Shown: one piece after another, positions 32,725 through 40,082 of the stretch
Layout of the letters: every line of letters starts with the position of its first letter
How positions within the stretch are numbered: position 1 is the first letter of the stretch
DNA from: Chloroflexota bacterium
GTDB lineage: Bacteria; Chloroflexota; Anaerolineae; Aggregatilineales; Phototrophicaceae
Direction of reading: 5' to 3'
Assembly (NCBI GenBank): GCA_011525385.1
Contig: WTGF01000045.1
Coordinates: forward strand, 1 to 64,000
DNA: 64,000 nt
Program-made: the position numbers and the translations under genes
The notes under the pieces: generated by a model
What the model saw: the letters and a program-made list of their open reading frames with translations, nothing else
Databases searched by the model: none
Told to the model about the DNA's origin: nothing

Positions 32725-32797
32725 TGCAGGGTGGAGAAATTGGTATCTCACAAGGCTCATAACCTTGAGGTTGCTCGTTCAAGTCGAGTCCCTGCAA
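32725..32797 (+). tRNA. tRNA with CAU anticodon, initiator-like
   Basis: Complete cloverleaf, 73 bases, CCA not encoded: acceptor TGCAGGG/CCCTGCA, D-stem GAGA/TCTC with GG in the loop, anticodon stem CAAGG/CCTTG with loop CTCATAA (anticodon CAT at 32758-32760), T-stem GCTCG/CGAGT and loop TTCAAGT, discriminator A. Initiator traits: A11-U24 in the D-stem (elongators and Ile2 normally have Y11-R24), two of three G-C pairs (30-40, 31-39) in the anticodon stem, and a weak U1-A72 end pair. The third G-C pair (29-41) is A-U. Initiator-like CAU is therefore favoured over elongator Met or k2C-Ile2, but all three remain possible. Confidence 0.9.
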
Positions 32798-32815
32798 TCG
32801 AGATAAGGAGAAAAC

Positions 32816-33190
32816 ATGGCAGCAAATCTAATTGAACCTATTGAAATCTATCGCGACGACTATATCACAGTGTTTGTTATGGACGAACAGGGGGCAGGTG
32901 GCGCACACCATGTCTACCATATCTACGATGGGACAGACCCTTCTATAGATGAACCGATCGCTGTTATTCCATTCCAAGAGGGTGTCATCCTGGAGAACGG
33001 TGTCAACGGTGTCACCAACGAGGCACTGCTTGCGATTATAGGGCATCGGTTGAACTGTTTCCAGCAGGGACCGTTCCCATCCGATTTTAATAAGGCAGCT
33101 CTCTCAGGTGTTGACTTCGCGAAGGTTGTCTTGGGGATGCGCACAAAAGACAGGCAAGCGCGCGGCGTTGAGGGGCAGGAAAAGGAATGA
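32816..33190 (+). CDS. Acb2/Tad1-family cyclic-nucleotide sponge (anti-CBASS/anti-Thoeris) (124 aa)
   Basis: Family knowledge: Acb2 and Tad1 are phage proteins whose helical-hairpin domain binds immune second messengers (cyclic oligonucleotides; gcADPR) and so blocks CBASS or Thoeris. The matching elements are AHHVYHI (near 30), IPFQEGVILENGVNGVTNEA (51-70), LLAIIGHRLNCFQQGPFPSD (71-90) and the end RTKDRQARGVEG (109-120). The N-terminal beta extension suggests a Tad1-like rather than short Acb2-like layout. AAGGAG precedes the ATG, 18 bases after the tRNA. It is co-transcribed with a zinc-ribbon protein (ATGA overlap). I cannot tell the exact ligand. Confidence 0.8.
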   Translation: MAANLIEPIEIYRDDYITVFVMDEQGAGGAHHVYHIYDGTDPSIDEPIAVIPFQEGVILENGVNGVTNEALLAIIGHRLNCFQQGPFPSDFNKAALSGVDFAKVVLGMRTKDRQARGVEGQEKE

Positions 33191-33348
33191 AATCGCTATT
33201 CAAGAAACTCTTTAGATGGTTATTACCAGACTGCCCGCACTGTTTCGATGCGAAGTTGCATCATTTCGGGTATCATACCACGCCGTCACTTGACATGAGA
33301 CCTATCTATAAGTGCGAGCAATGTGAGACAGAGTTTATCTCAATTTAA
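33187..33348 (+). CDS. Small zinc-ribbon protein (53 aa)
   Basis: A basic N-terminus (MKSLFKKLFRWLLP) precedes two CxxC pairs, CPHC (16-19) and CEQC (43-46), the classical zinc ribbon. It starts in an ATGA overlap with the Acb2/Tad1-like gene, which supports the start and their co-expression. The amphipathic helix at the start may touch membrane or nucleic acid. Function unknown. Confidence 0.65.
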   Translation: MKSLFKKLFRWLLPDCPHCFDAKLHHFGYHTTPSLDMRPIYKCEQCETEFISI

Positions 33349-33356
33349 GGGGAAAT

Positions 33357-33962
33357 ATGCCGTATTATCAGAAGTTGCCCGTCGTTATTGAAGCGGAGGG
33401 TCCTATCACGGAAGAGCAGATCATCCCGACCCTTAAAGGCGATATGAAAGCCGATGTAGGTGATTTTATTATCACCGGTGTGCAGGGTGAGCGGTATCCG
33501 TGTAAACCTGACATCTTCCATAAGACGTATCACGCCGTCGAGAACAAGGAGGGTGTCGCGTTCGTTGATGTCTGTGTGGACTTCGATGGCGTTGTTCATG
33601 AGTATTCGTCGGGCTGGCAAGGTGCAGATGTGATTCCCGATCCGCCGATCGTTGACACACTTAAGGTGCTTTATGAGTATCTTGACGCTGGGCTTACAAT
33701 CGCGATCCATTCGGCACGCTCGGCACAGCCAGGTGGCATTGAAGCGATGCGAAACTGGTTGAATAAGCATGATTTTGAATACAGAAAAGCGATGAAACCA
33801 GTACAGGAGCCACTGGCTTGGGAGATAATGTTCCCGATCTGCAAGCCTGCTGCTGGTATGTACATCGACGACCGCGGCTATCCGTATAACGGTCCTGGGA
33901 CGTTGCCGGACCCCGGGGTAATCAAATTGTTTCGTCCGTGGAATTGGAAACTGAAACCATAG
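33357..33962 (+). CDS. PGDYG-like plus HAD-like phosphatase fusion (201 aa)
   Basis: Residues about 1-70 look like a PGDYG-type small domain (KGDMKADVGDFIITGVQGER, KPDIFHKTYH). The rest is a HAD-like hydrolase: VCVDFDGVVHEYSSGW carries the nucleophile D-x-D motif I, IHSARS near residue 120 motif II, and MYIDDRGYPYNG a motif IV-like acidic pair. Predicted to dephosphorylate a small molecule such as a sugar or nucleotide phosphate; it lies just before a sugar-kinase cassette. AAGGGGAAAT precedes the ATG. Confidence 0.65.
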   Translation: MPYYQKLPVVIEAEGPITEEQIIPTLKGDMKADVGDFIITGVQGERYPCKPDIFHKTYHAVENKEGVAFVDVCVDFDGVVHEYSSGWQGADVIPDPPIVDTLKVLYEYLDAGLTIAIHSARSAQPGGIEAMRNWLNKHDFEYRKAMKPVQEPLAWEIMFPICKPAAGMYIDDRGYPYNGPGTLPDPGVIKLFRPWNWKLKP

Positions 33963-33966
33963 GAAA

Positions 33967-33985
33967 CCTCGCCATTTGGCGAAGG
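33967..33985 (+). repeat. Hairpin containing a thrice-repeated palindrome
   Basis: CCTCGCC, ATTT loop, GGCGA(A)GG. The core TCGCCATTTGGCGA is the reverse complement of the 14-base sequence found at 8111-8124 and 54909-54922, both inside genes. Confidence 0.7.
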
Positions 33986-34028
33986 GGTAAGATGCGTCGA
34001 TTCGCTATATTTGAGAGGTGTTAGTTAA

Positions 34029-35036
34029 ATGGATATTCTCGTTTTGGACGTCGGTTGCACGCATATGAAAGCTGTTGTTGTTCGCGCACAGACAGTTATT
34101 GAAAAAATCAAAGTGAATACTCCTCAATTAGCAGAGGGTATTGTCCGTACTGCCAAGTCGTTTGTAGATCGCGTGTTTTCGCAAGGCTACGAACTGCAAG
34201 GGGTTATCCCAATTTCTTTCAGTGAGTCTATCATATCCGAAACGGATGACGGTCGCCTGCGTTTGTGGGGACCTACGTATTGGGATGACGATCTATCAGT
34301 TAGCATCATCGGTGGTGACTATGAAAAATCAGGATACCCCGATGTGTTTCCGGGTGTTTACAAATACTTGAGTTACATAGATTTTTTGAGTGAAAAGCAA
34401 GATGCACATTTCAAGCGGGTGCTTCCTGTCTCTACGATGATTGCTGCGCAACTTGTTGGGAATAGGGGTTGGAATATGTGGGATTGTACCCACGCGTCGA
34501 ATACCGGTTTGTATGGTGATGGTCAATGGTTGTCGGAGGCTTCTGAAAAGTATAGTCGATGGTTCGACACCAAACGGACAGTGACTTCATACACAGAGGT
34601 TGGAAGAATCCTACCGAATATCCCTGTTTTCGCGGGTGGGCATGACACACTCCTTGCCATGTTTCCAAAACATTATGCGTATATCAGTTGTGGCACATAT
34701 ATCATCGCGTCCCAGCCGACACAATGGATGCAAGAAGTCAAAGAAGACTATCCTGCGAAAGTGCGTTACTTGCAATCCCCGACTTATCAGTATCAACGCC
34801 AGCTGTGCATGAAAAGCAAAGGGCGTATTGATCATGATCAGATTAACGAGATTCGGCAGTTCATGACGACAGATGATGTTGTTGTGATGGGAAATTGGGC
34901 ATCCGAGATGGCTGAAGTCTTGGTAGACTATAGTTTTAATCCTGTCGTTAAAACAGACGAACAATTTATCGGGGCAGCTGCAGCTGCTCAGCAAGGTGTT
35001 TATGATAGACAAAATATTGGTTCTTTCGCTGCGTAG
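34029..35036 (+). CDS. FGGY-family sugar kinase (335 aa)
   Basis: ATP-dependent kinase of a sugar or polyol. Motifs: LVLDVGCTHMKAVVV at the start (phosphate 1, D-x-G-x-T-like), WDCTHASNTGLYGDGQWL near 154 (the FGGY W-D-x-S/A-S-x-T-G-L block), FAGGHDTLLAM near 203 and YISCGTYI near 220 (adenosine/phosphate 2). The C-terminal part is shorter than typical bacterial FGGY kinases (about 450-500 aa). It opens a cassette with a nucleotidyltransferase and glycosyltransferases, so it probably makes the phospho-sugar that is then activated. The exact sugar is unknown. Confidence 0.75.
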   Translation: MDILVLDVGCTHMKAVVVRAQTVIEKIKVNTPQLAEGIVRTAKSFVDRVFSQGYELQGVIPISFSESIISETDDGRLRLWGPTYWDDDLSVSIIGGDYEKSGYPDVFPGVYKYLSYIDFLSEKQDAHFKRVLPVSTMIAAQLVGNRGWNMWDCTHASNTGLYGDGQWLSEASEKYSRWFDTKRTVTSYTEVGRILPNIPVFAGGHDTLLAMFPKHYAYISCGTYIIASQPTQWMQEVKEDYPAKVRYLQSPTYQYQRQLCMKSKGRIDHDQINEIRQFMTTDDVVVMGNWASEMAEVLVDYSFNPVVKTDEQFIGAAAAAQQGVYDRQNIGSFAA

Positions 35037-35853
35037 GTGTTCCGAGCGTCATTATACGTGGTTGGGCGCGAGCAAGATGCGAAACATCCCTATTGAATGC
35101 GTTGAATTTGTTGAGGGGCATGATGGCAGTCTTTATGAGAGTATGGAGGACGTTGCGGACTTCGCGAAAGCTGACGGTTTTGATTTTGTAGAAGAATATG
35201 CGGTCGGCACGACCACCGAATACGTCCAACAGACAACAGCCTCTGTCTCACAAATATGGAATTTCGCGCGGATTTTTCGGCATATTGCAAACGGTGAAAA
35301 GGTGTGTATGGTATTGGCAGATGATAAGATGATCACTGTCTCCTTCAACATAATTTCGCTGATTGTTCAGGAGCTTCGTATCCAAGACGCTGAATTCTTG
35401 GCGTTTCAATTGCTGCAGCGCGGTGATATAAACGAGTTAGATTGTGAAGATAAAGGCAAATACGATATAGCAGAGTATAGTGGGCATGTCTTCGATGCTA
35501 TCTTCAAAAAGGAAATTCCGAGTTATGCCGATTTTTTTCTGAAACTTGGGTTATGCGGGTATGACGAATCGTTTGTTTTGTCACCAGAGGGTGCGAGTTG
35601 GATTCTCGATTGTCTGAACACCGCGGACGATTTCTATATTTTCTTTGACCACTTCATTCATAACAGGCTCACCAAAGATACGGTAGTCGCTATTGAGAAT
35701 GGGAAAGGCGTTTATTGTCCGAAAGAATATGGTTATACCTTTGTGGAAACAATTATGCCGATGAAAACGACTACCCATTGGGCTCCGGAAGGCACACATC
35801 ATTATGAGGAGTCTATTAAAACAACAGATGTCCCTTGGGGGGATATACCATGA
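35002..35853 (+). CDS. GT25-like glycosyltransferase (283 aa)
   Basis: Start taken at the ATG at 35002 (MIDKILVLSLRRCSERHYTW), overlapping the kinase end. The beginning (ILVLSLRRCSERH, then a variable loop, then VEFVEGHDGSLYE) and the middle VCMVLADDKMITVSF, with acidic residues after a hydrophobic strand, resemble LPS-type family 25 transferases. A second, similar gene is at 36963. It would transfer a sugar to a glycan acceptor. Confidence 0.55.
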   Translation: MIDKILVLSLRRCSERHYTWLGASKMRNIPIECVEFVEGHDGSLYESMEDVADFAKADGFDFVEEYAVGTTTEYVQQTTASVSQIWNFARIFRHIANGEKVCMVLADDKMITVSFNIISLIVQELRIQDAEFLAFQLLQRGDINELDCEDKGKYDIAEYSGHVFDAIFKKEIPSYADFFLKLGLCGYDESFVLSPEGASWILDCLNTADDFYIFFDHFIHNRLTKDTVVAIENGKGVYCPKEYGYTFVETIMPMKTTTHWAPEGTHHYEESIKTTDVPWGDIP

Positions 35854-36317
35854 AAATTATTGGTTTTGTTTCGGGGTGCTTCGACTGGATGTCGCCCGGA
35901 CACATTAGGCTTTTCAAAGAAGCAAAGCGACACTGTAATAAGCTTCACATATTGATGGCAGATGATGTCACAGTTGGATACTATAAAGGCGTTGGACGAC
36001 CGTTGTTAACTTATGAGGAAAGATGTGAGATTTTAGAGGGTTGTATATATATTGACGAAATCCACAAGCTTCATAAAACACAGGATCTCTCAAACCAGTT
36101 TGAACTCATTAAAAAAATTAATCCGCATATCTATTTTGAGGGTGCAGACGCAACGGACAAAGAGATAGGGGAATACCTTGATAGGTTGGGAGTTTTGCGT
36201 AAAATGCTGAATACATCACAGTTGCACATTTCAGATATTCTCCGTCGCTATGATGCAGCGCGTTATGATGCATCGATCACTGACCATGCAATGCTTGCAG
36301 AAGATGCGGGGTTATAA
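35850..36317 (+). CDS. Cytidylyltransferase-like nucleotidyltransferase (155 aa)
   Basis: The ATG at 35850 follows GGGGGGATATACC and overlaps the previous stop (ATGA). The N-terminus IIGFVSGCFDWMSPGHIRLF is the nucleotidyltransferase signature (usual form GxFD..H.GH), in which the first His is replaced by Ser (SPGH); PLLTYEERCEILEGC later corresponds to the second conserved block. Members activate sugar- or alcohol-phosphates as CDP/ADP forms. With the FGGY kinase it could make an activated sugar for the neighbouring transferases. The Ser substitution may affect catalysis. Confidence 0.65.
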   Translation: MKIIGFVSGCFDWMSPGHIRLFKEAKRHCNKLHILMADDVTVGYYKGVGRPLLTYEERCEILEGCIYIDEIHKLHKTQDLSNQFELIKKINPHIYFEGADATDKEIGEYLDRLGVLRKMLNTSQLHISDILRRYDAARYDASITDHAMLAEDAGL

Positions 36318-36322
36318 TATAA

Positions 36323-36970
36323 ATGCAAGGAAAATGTTTACAATTTGGGTTATGTACAACCGCGGAATACATATATCTGCTTGAACCGAATTGGCGGGAA
36401 ACAGAGAAGATCGTATTACCAGTAAACAAAGTACCGCCCGAATTGCATTACATAGACAATTGGGTGTACTATGGCATAGACCACGATATTGGTACAATTT
36501 TTGGGATGGCTGAAAGATTTTCACACCACACCCATCCACATGCTCATTGGATTGCAGCAAATATGGTTGGAAAGGACCCTGGTGTTGCGCTTGTGCCATC
36601 GAGTCTCAGTCTCTACAATGAAATTATTAGGGGTATTGGACACACACTTGCGAAAAATAGTGTTGTGTTTCTACCGCAAGTTACCCTCGATTTTTTGTTG
36701 TCAAAATTATCGCTTACTGAAGTTCATATCCTTAAGATGGACATTGAAGGTGCAGAGGTCGATGTCTTTACACATTACAGTTGGCGAATAAAGCCGAAGT
36801 TCGTCGCAGTAGAGTTTCATGACATTTACCAGCCTATGGAACAAGAAGATTTTGAGCAACTGTTTTACAGGCAGGGTTACATTAAAATCTTTGAAGATTT
36901 TAATATTGTGGACAATAAACTGCATACAACCGAACTGCATTTTTGGTTAAACGGAGCTGAACATGATTGA
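36323..36970 (+). CDS. FkbM-like methyltransferase, degenerate N-terminus (215 aa)
   Basis: The C-terminal half carries the FkbM-family block VHILKMDIEGAEVDVFTHYS (near 130-150) with the following beta strand FVAVEFHDI, the pattern of SAM-dependent sugar methyltransferases. A clear glycine-rich SAM loop is not obvious in the first 90 residues, so the N-terminal half may be diverged. Predicted to methylate a sugar in the cassette product. Confidence 0.55.
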   Translation: MQGKCLQFGLCTTAEYIYLLEPNWRETEKIVLPVNKVPPELHYIDNWVYYGIDHDIGTIFGMAERFSHHTHPHAHWIAANMVGKDPGVALVPSSLSLYNEIIRGIGHTLAKNSVVFLPQVTLDFLLSKLSLTEVHILKMDIEGAEVDVFTHYSWRIKPKFVAVEFHDIYQPMEQEDFEQLFYRQGYIKIFEDFNIVDNKLHTTELHFWLNGAEHD

Positions 36971-37763
36971 TAAAGTCTATATTCTGAACATAGAGAGCGA
37001 ACAGGAAAGACGGGAAAATGCGATGGAACACTTGTCAGATATAGGTGTTCCTGTATCTAAAATTGAGATATGGGATGCCAAGACCTGTGCGCCGTATGCC
37101 AAGACTGCCGACCTTTGTGCTGCTGCGGGCGAAACGCTTCCGATTTTTCGGAATCTGCTTGCGTCTGGCAACTACAAGGAATGCTATATTACGTATCTCG
37201 CACAGGCGTGGAGTTATCTCTCGTTTTGGCAGCACTTACAACGTACTGGCGAAACAGCGATACTCATGCATGATGACGTGGATTTTCTCTGTAGTTTTGA
37301 GAACGTTTTAAAAGCCTGCGATAAACTGCCAAAAGATGTCTTTTTCGCTTTTCTCTCGTTTGCGCGGGAGGCACCGATAGACGTTTCCCAAATTGTGAGT
37401 TATGATGAGCCATGGATACGCTATGTTGATGACCGATTCCAGTGGGACGCTGTGATGTTGTTCACATCTTCTGGTAGTGATCTATTACTTTCCGAATTTA
37501 ATAAGTTGGATTGGCTCGGTGACGGCTGGTTCATGAACGGTATCTGGCGTAACGAATTTTTTGATGGTTGTGGTGGGATTTACGAGTTAGCTGTTAATCC
37601 TAACAAACTTACCCAAACGCGAGAGGCTTTAACGTCGATGGTGACAACGCCACCGCGCTATGAAACAGAATTCAGTTCTGTTACCAACAACGATTTAGCC
37701 TTTCCGACCGTCATCCGTGATTCAGACTCACGGTTACTGCGATCCAAAGAATCAACAAATTAG
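36963..37763 (+). CDS. GT25-like glycosyltransferase (266 aa)
   Basis: Paralogue of the 35002 gene: MIDKVYILNIESEQERRENA start with the E-R-x-x-x motif of GT25, then WDAKTCAPYA, and TAILMHDDVDFL near 105 with a D-D-x-D acidic cluster after a hydrophobic strand. GGAGCTGAAC precedes the ATG. It ends 8 bases before the next transferase. Role: sugar transfer in the phage-encoded glycan. Confidence 0.65.
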   Translation: MIDKVYILNIESEQERRENAMEHLSDIGVPVSKIEIWDAKTCAPYAKTADLCAAAGETLPIFRNLLASGNYKECYITYLAQAWSYLSFWQHLQRTGETAILMHDDVDFLCSFENVLKACDKLPKDVFFAFLSFAREAPIDVSQIVSYDEPWIRYVDDRFQWDAVMLFTSSGSDLLLSEFNKLDWLGDGWFMNGIWRNEFFDGCGGIYELAVNPNKLTQTREALTSMVTTPPRYETEFSSVTNNDLAFPTVIRDSDSRLLRSKESTN

Positions 37764-37771
37764 GGGATAAA

Positions 37772-39865
37772 ATGCGATTTGTAGAATACTTGCCTATTAT
37801 TTCAGAGCAGCTTCCGGTCTGTTTGGATGGTACGGATGTCTCTGTCTCTTATTATCTGTTCAATAAAGGGGCATCAGCCGAGAACCCCAACGGCGATAAC
37901 TTCCCGATTCTCCACTACGCACATGAGGTTGCCTATGCTTACCGGCAACTTATAAACTGCACCAATATACTTGACTGCGGACGGGTGCGATTTTTCATGG
38001 CGGAGCAGGCACAAGAACAGATGATGCCCTACTTTAAGGAGATCGGTCTATCTTCGCTTGTTGTGCCTATTGAAGTGCCGGTGGGTGTGCAGTTATCGGG
38101 TTATATTCCGCATCTATCGAGTGAGCACTTGGACCCTTGTAAATATCGTTTCCATAACGACACTGATTTGTGGTGGTTGTTGCCAGAAGGTGCTGAAAAG
38201 TTTGATTGGCGAAACTTCTGTAATCTTTTAGATACGGCGAATGACGATGCTTTTTTTGGTCAACCGATAGAGAAGCCGGAATGGGTGTACCAAGTGAATT
38301 TTTCGCAACACGCATTACCGCACAACGCAAGGGAAAAGGCTGCGGAGACATTGCGCAAGATTTTCGGACCCCGTATCCCTTTGGAATTTATTGCTATGGC
38401 AACAGCAGATGCCGAGGCACTACGTGAACAGAAACGTCCGTCAAGTTTACGGTGTTTCGGTGGCTGGTTCGTTGGTATAAAGTCTCAGTCGAATGCCGAA
38501 TGGTATCTCCAAGACTTCTATGAGAAGCATAAAGAAGTCTTGAGTGATGACGAGGGTTTGTATGCGTTGCTGTTTCATCTGTTCCCTTTCCTTGAGCAGT
38601 TCCAAGTCTTACAGGGTAGCCATCCCCCGATCGAAAATCAGGTAGAACAGACATCGTTGCTAAACTTTACAAGCCTTGAAAATGCGGGTGTTATCAATGT
38701 CGGTGTCCAAGAATTCTATACCGATCAATATCGAAACGAGCGGATAGGGCTTTCGGAATTTATACTCGGTGAACCCCATGCGTTTGAAAACGTTGTAGCC
38801 GAATCCGAGCAGATCACGACGGAAGGCGCTGATTTAACGATACCGGCACATCATTTGCGTATGTTTGGCAAGCACATCATTGGGACTTATGCGTTGGACG
38901 CGAACGGGTGTGTATTCCCTTTAATAACGCATTCAGAGAACAATCACTCGGTACTCTTTGGGTTTCCGTCAGCATTTATGCCGATCAAATATCCGATTCC
39001 GTATTCTCTAACGGATACCCCTGAAGTCGTTGTTTTTTTCTGTATCTTCAGTCACCCGATGAACGCGACGCACGAGGTGCATGCGTATGCGAAATCTATG
39101 ACCTATGCGGCCAAGATGCTCGCAAAGAACACAAACATTTTTGATGTCGGCAGGGTGCTGATTTTCGTTGATGAGCGGGTAATGAACACTGTCTATCCGT
39201 ATTGCCGAGAAGCAAATCTCCAAAAATTAGTTGTACCTTTCAAATCTAACAAACAGGTGCAATACGCTGCTTATATTCCTCATTTCTACCACGAAGCGAT
39301 GGGTGATATTCCCATACGCATGTATATGGACGTAGATATGTGGTGGATCAATCTCGCCAACGATGAAAAGTTTGACTACCGGCATTTGGCAAAAGCGTTT
39401 CGTGAATGTGAGGCAGATGTGTTTGGTAATTCTGTGCCGAAAAGACCCGATTGGACGTATCAAGATTTGTATAGCCGTTCTATCTATGAGGGCGACACGC
39501 ATGTTGAGCGTGCCAAGCGATGGATGGTGGAAAACTTTGGGGCAGAAGTGCCAGATACGACGAGAAGTATTACGGGTTGCCACAACGGTATCCGGTTAGG
39601 ATTGTCGTTAGAAAAGTTAGAACGCTTCTACGAAGAGGTCGGCGAATTCATTAGGGACGACGAAGCGTTTTGGACGGTTTTTTTCGCGCGGCATCCCGAA
39701 ATTCAGATCAAGCAGATAACCGATTTGATTCGGGGCGTAAGTTTCAGAAATCAAGAAGTTAAGCTCCACGATAAAGCCGAATTATCGCACGTGGGGACTT
39801 ATATGTTTGAACATTTTTTTGGCAAACCGAATGCTAAGAAGTTTTATGAGCATTGTTCTGAATAA
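37772..39865 (+). CDS. Tandem-duplicated glycosyltransferase-like protein (697 aa)
   Basis: Two homologous halves: near residues 65-145 and 450-540 the same pattern occurs: NILDCGRVRFFMAEQ / NIFDVGRVLIFVDER, then YFKEIGLSSLVVPIE / YCREANLQKLVVPFK, then SGYIPHL / AAYIPHF, then a D-x-D-like HNDTDLWW / YMDVDMWW. A GT-A-type enzyme with two catalytic-like sites, or one active and one structural. AGGGGAT precedes the ATG. It is the last gene of the glycan cassette. Confidence 0.6.
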   Translation: MRFVEYLPIISEQLPVCLDGTDVSVSYYLFNKGASAENPNGDNFPILHYAHEVAYAYRQLINCTNILDCGRVRFFMAEQAQEQMMPYFKEIGLSSLVVPIEVPVGVQLSGYIPHLSSEHLDPCKYRFHNDTDLWWLLPEGAEKFDWRNFCNLLDTANDDAFFGQPIEKPEWVYQVNFSQHALPHNAREKAAETLRKIFGPRIPLEFIAMATADAEALREQKRPSSLRCFGGWFVGIKSQSNAEWYLQDFYEKHKEVLSDDEGLYALLFHLFPFLEQFQVLQGSHPPIENQVEQTSLLNFTSLENAGVINVGVQEFYTDQYRNERIGLSEFILGEPHAFENVVAESEQITTEGADLTIPAHHLRMFGKHIIGTYALDANGCVFPLITHSENNHSVLFGFPSAFMPIKYPIPYSLTDTPEVVVFFCIFSHPMNATHEVHAYAKSMTYAAKMLAKNTNIFDVGRVLIFVDERVMNTVYPYCREANLQKLVVPFKSNKQVQYAAYIPHFYHEAMGDIPIRMYMDVDMWWINLANDEKFDYRHLAKAFRECEADVFGNSVPKRPDWTYQDLYSRSIYEGDTHVERAKRWMVENFGAEVPDTTRSITGCHNGIRLGLSLEKLERFYEEVGEFIRDDEAFWTVFFARHPEIQIKQITDLIRGVSFRNQEVKLHDKAELSHVGTYMFEHFFGKPNAKKFYEHCSE

Positions 39866-39875
39866 GGAGTTTTAC

Positions 39876-40040
39876 ATGTCATCTTTTAAAACGACGTTGA
39901 ATCGCAAGAAGAAAGTTAAAAAACGAAAGATTTTCATAGGGTTATCAGTAGCTGTCGCCGCTGCGATGATCGGCATGCCGGACGACTCTTTTGACTTTCA
40001 TTTCACGATCTATGGTCGCCGTAGTGGCAGTGGCAGTTAA
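39876..40040 (+). CDS. Small membrane protein (54 aa)
   Basis: The ATG at 39876 follows AAGGAG. A basic stretch (LNRKKKVKKRKIF) precedes one hydrophobic segment (IGLSVAVAAAMIGM) and a polar tail (GRRSGSGS). Type II single-pass protein or a signal-anchor; unknown function. From 40041 to 40082 there is only a small hairpin (GTCCC/GGGAC) and the next ribosome site. Confidence 0.5.
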   Translation: MSSFKTTLNRKKKVKKRKIFIGLSVAVAAAMIGMPDDSFDFHFTIYGRRSGSGS

Positions 40041-40082
40041 ACCGAAACGTCCCACACAGGGACACAAAACAAGGAAAAACAA

